Shown here piece by piece: positions 63,859-64,000 of a stretch of DNA of 64,000 bases (position 1 is its first letter; each line of letters opens with the position of its first letter). Origin of the DNA: Ophiostoma sp. CBS 140.51 (lineage: Eukaryota; Ascomycota; Sordariomycetes; Ophiostomatales; Ophiostomataceae); assembly GCA_029298735.1 (NCBI GenBank), contig JANSLP010000169.1, positions 1 to 64,000 on the forward strand, in the 5' to 3' direction. Made by a program: the position numbers and the translations under genes. Under the pieces are notes generated by a model. That model searched no databases and was not told where the DNA came from. It saw nothing but the letters and a program-made list of their open reading frames with translations.

Positions 63859-64000
63859 ATGACTATCGACATCGAAGAACCTCTTTACGTCAACGACGGA
63901 CCCCTCCAGCCGTCCGACTATGCACAGCTCCAGCCGTCAGACCCGGCCACTGTGCCACTCGAAGAACTCCGCCGCCGCCTCCGTGATGATGGTTACCTCT
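63859..64000 (+). CDS. N-terminus of a probable phytanoyl-CoA dioxygenase-family protein (cut by window edge)
   Basis: Only 47 codons are visible. The peptide opens MTIDIEEPLYVNDGPLQPSD and ends with EELRRRLRDDGYL, the arrangement that precedes the first strand in fungal PhyH-like 2-oxoglutarate oxygenases. A five-residue repeat (LQPSD) occurs twice, encoded by two near-identical 15-bp segments. Iron ligands lie beyond the window, so the assignment is tentative. If true, it could serve peroxisomal alpha-oxidation of branched acids, although most fungal members have other or unknown substrates. Confidence 0.5.
   Translation, partial: MTIDIEEPLYVNDGPLQPSDYAQLQPSDPATVPLEELRRRLRDDGYL

Noticed and set aside
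1..64000. CRISPR array or bacterial mobile element
   Set aside because: No regularly spaced repeats or transposase frames were seen, and the introns show the DNA is fungal.

Overview
The window comes from a filamentous ascomycete (Pezizomycotina, most likely Sordariomycetes). The evidence is short 50-95 bp GT-AG introns, GC-rich coding sequence with AT-rich or pyrimidine-rich spacers, intron-bearing tRNA, CA-rich leaders just before start codons, and fungal-only domain pairings such as bZIP plus DUF3425. An ophiostomatoid fungus would fit but cannot be proven here. Family names rest on sequence recognition alone; no database search was run.

Left part (1-24 kb): an AT-rich, apparently mutated end carries a broken class II-type peroxidase gene. 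A zinc-less MDR dehydrogenase and a tRNA-Trp with an intron follow. Then comes a run of housekeeping genes: a DMT/SLC35F-like transporter, a Cdt2-like WD40 protein, an HNH-domain protein, the ribosomal RNA methyltransferase Spb1, a JMJD7-like JmjC oxygenase, and a large SCAP-like sterol sensor with an upstream ORF that ends on its start codon.

Middle part (24.8-51.8 kb): an extended catabolic cluster. Two acyl-CoA ligases, two AtuA-like (DUF1446) proteins, a crotonase, a MaoC/hydratase-2, an SDR, a carboxymuconolactone-decarboxylase-like protein, a tandem ABM-domain protein and a D-2-hydroxyacid dehydrogenase surround one bZIP regulator. Both ligases and the crotonase end in SKL, the MaoC protein in SRL and the ABM protein in SKI, so much of the pathway looks peroxisomal. 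The families overlap with those of the bacterial acyclic terpene utilisation (atu) operon (AtuA, SDRs AtuB/AtuG, hydratase AtuE, ligase AtuH), but no biotin-dependent carboxylase is present. Degradation of a branched or isoprenoid acid is the working hypothesis.

Right part (51.9-64 kb): two surface proteins (one apparently GPI-anchored, one single-pass with a mucin-like ectodomain), a tRNA-Thr, then a likely sugar-acid group. That group has an aldo-keto reductase, an L-rhamnonate dehydratase-like enolase-superfamily enzyme, a second D-2-hydroxyacid dehydrogenase, and the start of a probable phytanoyl-CoA dioxygenase-family gene cut by the window edge.
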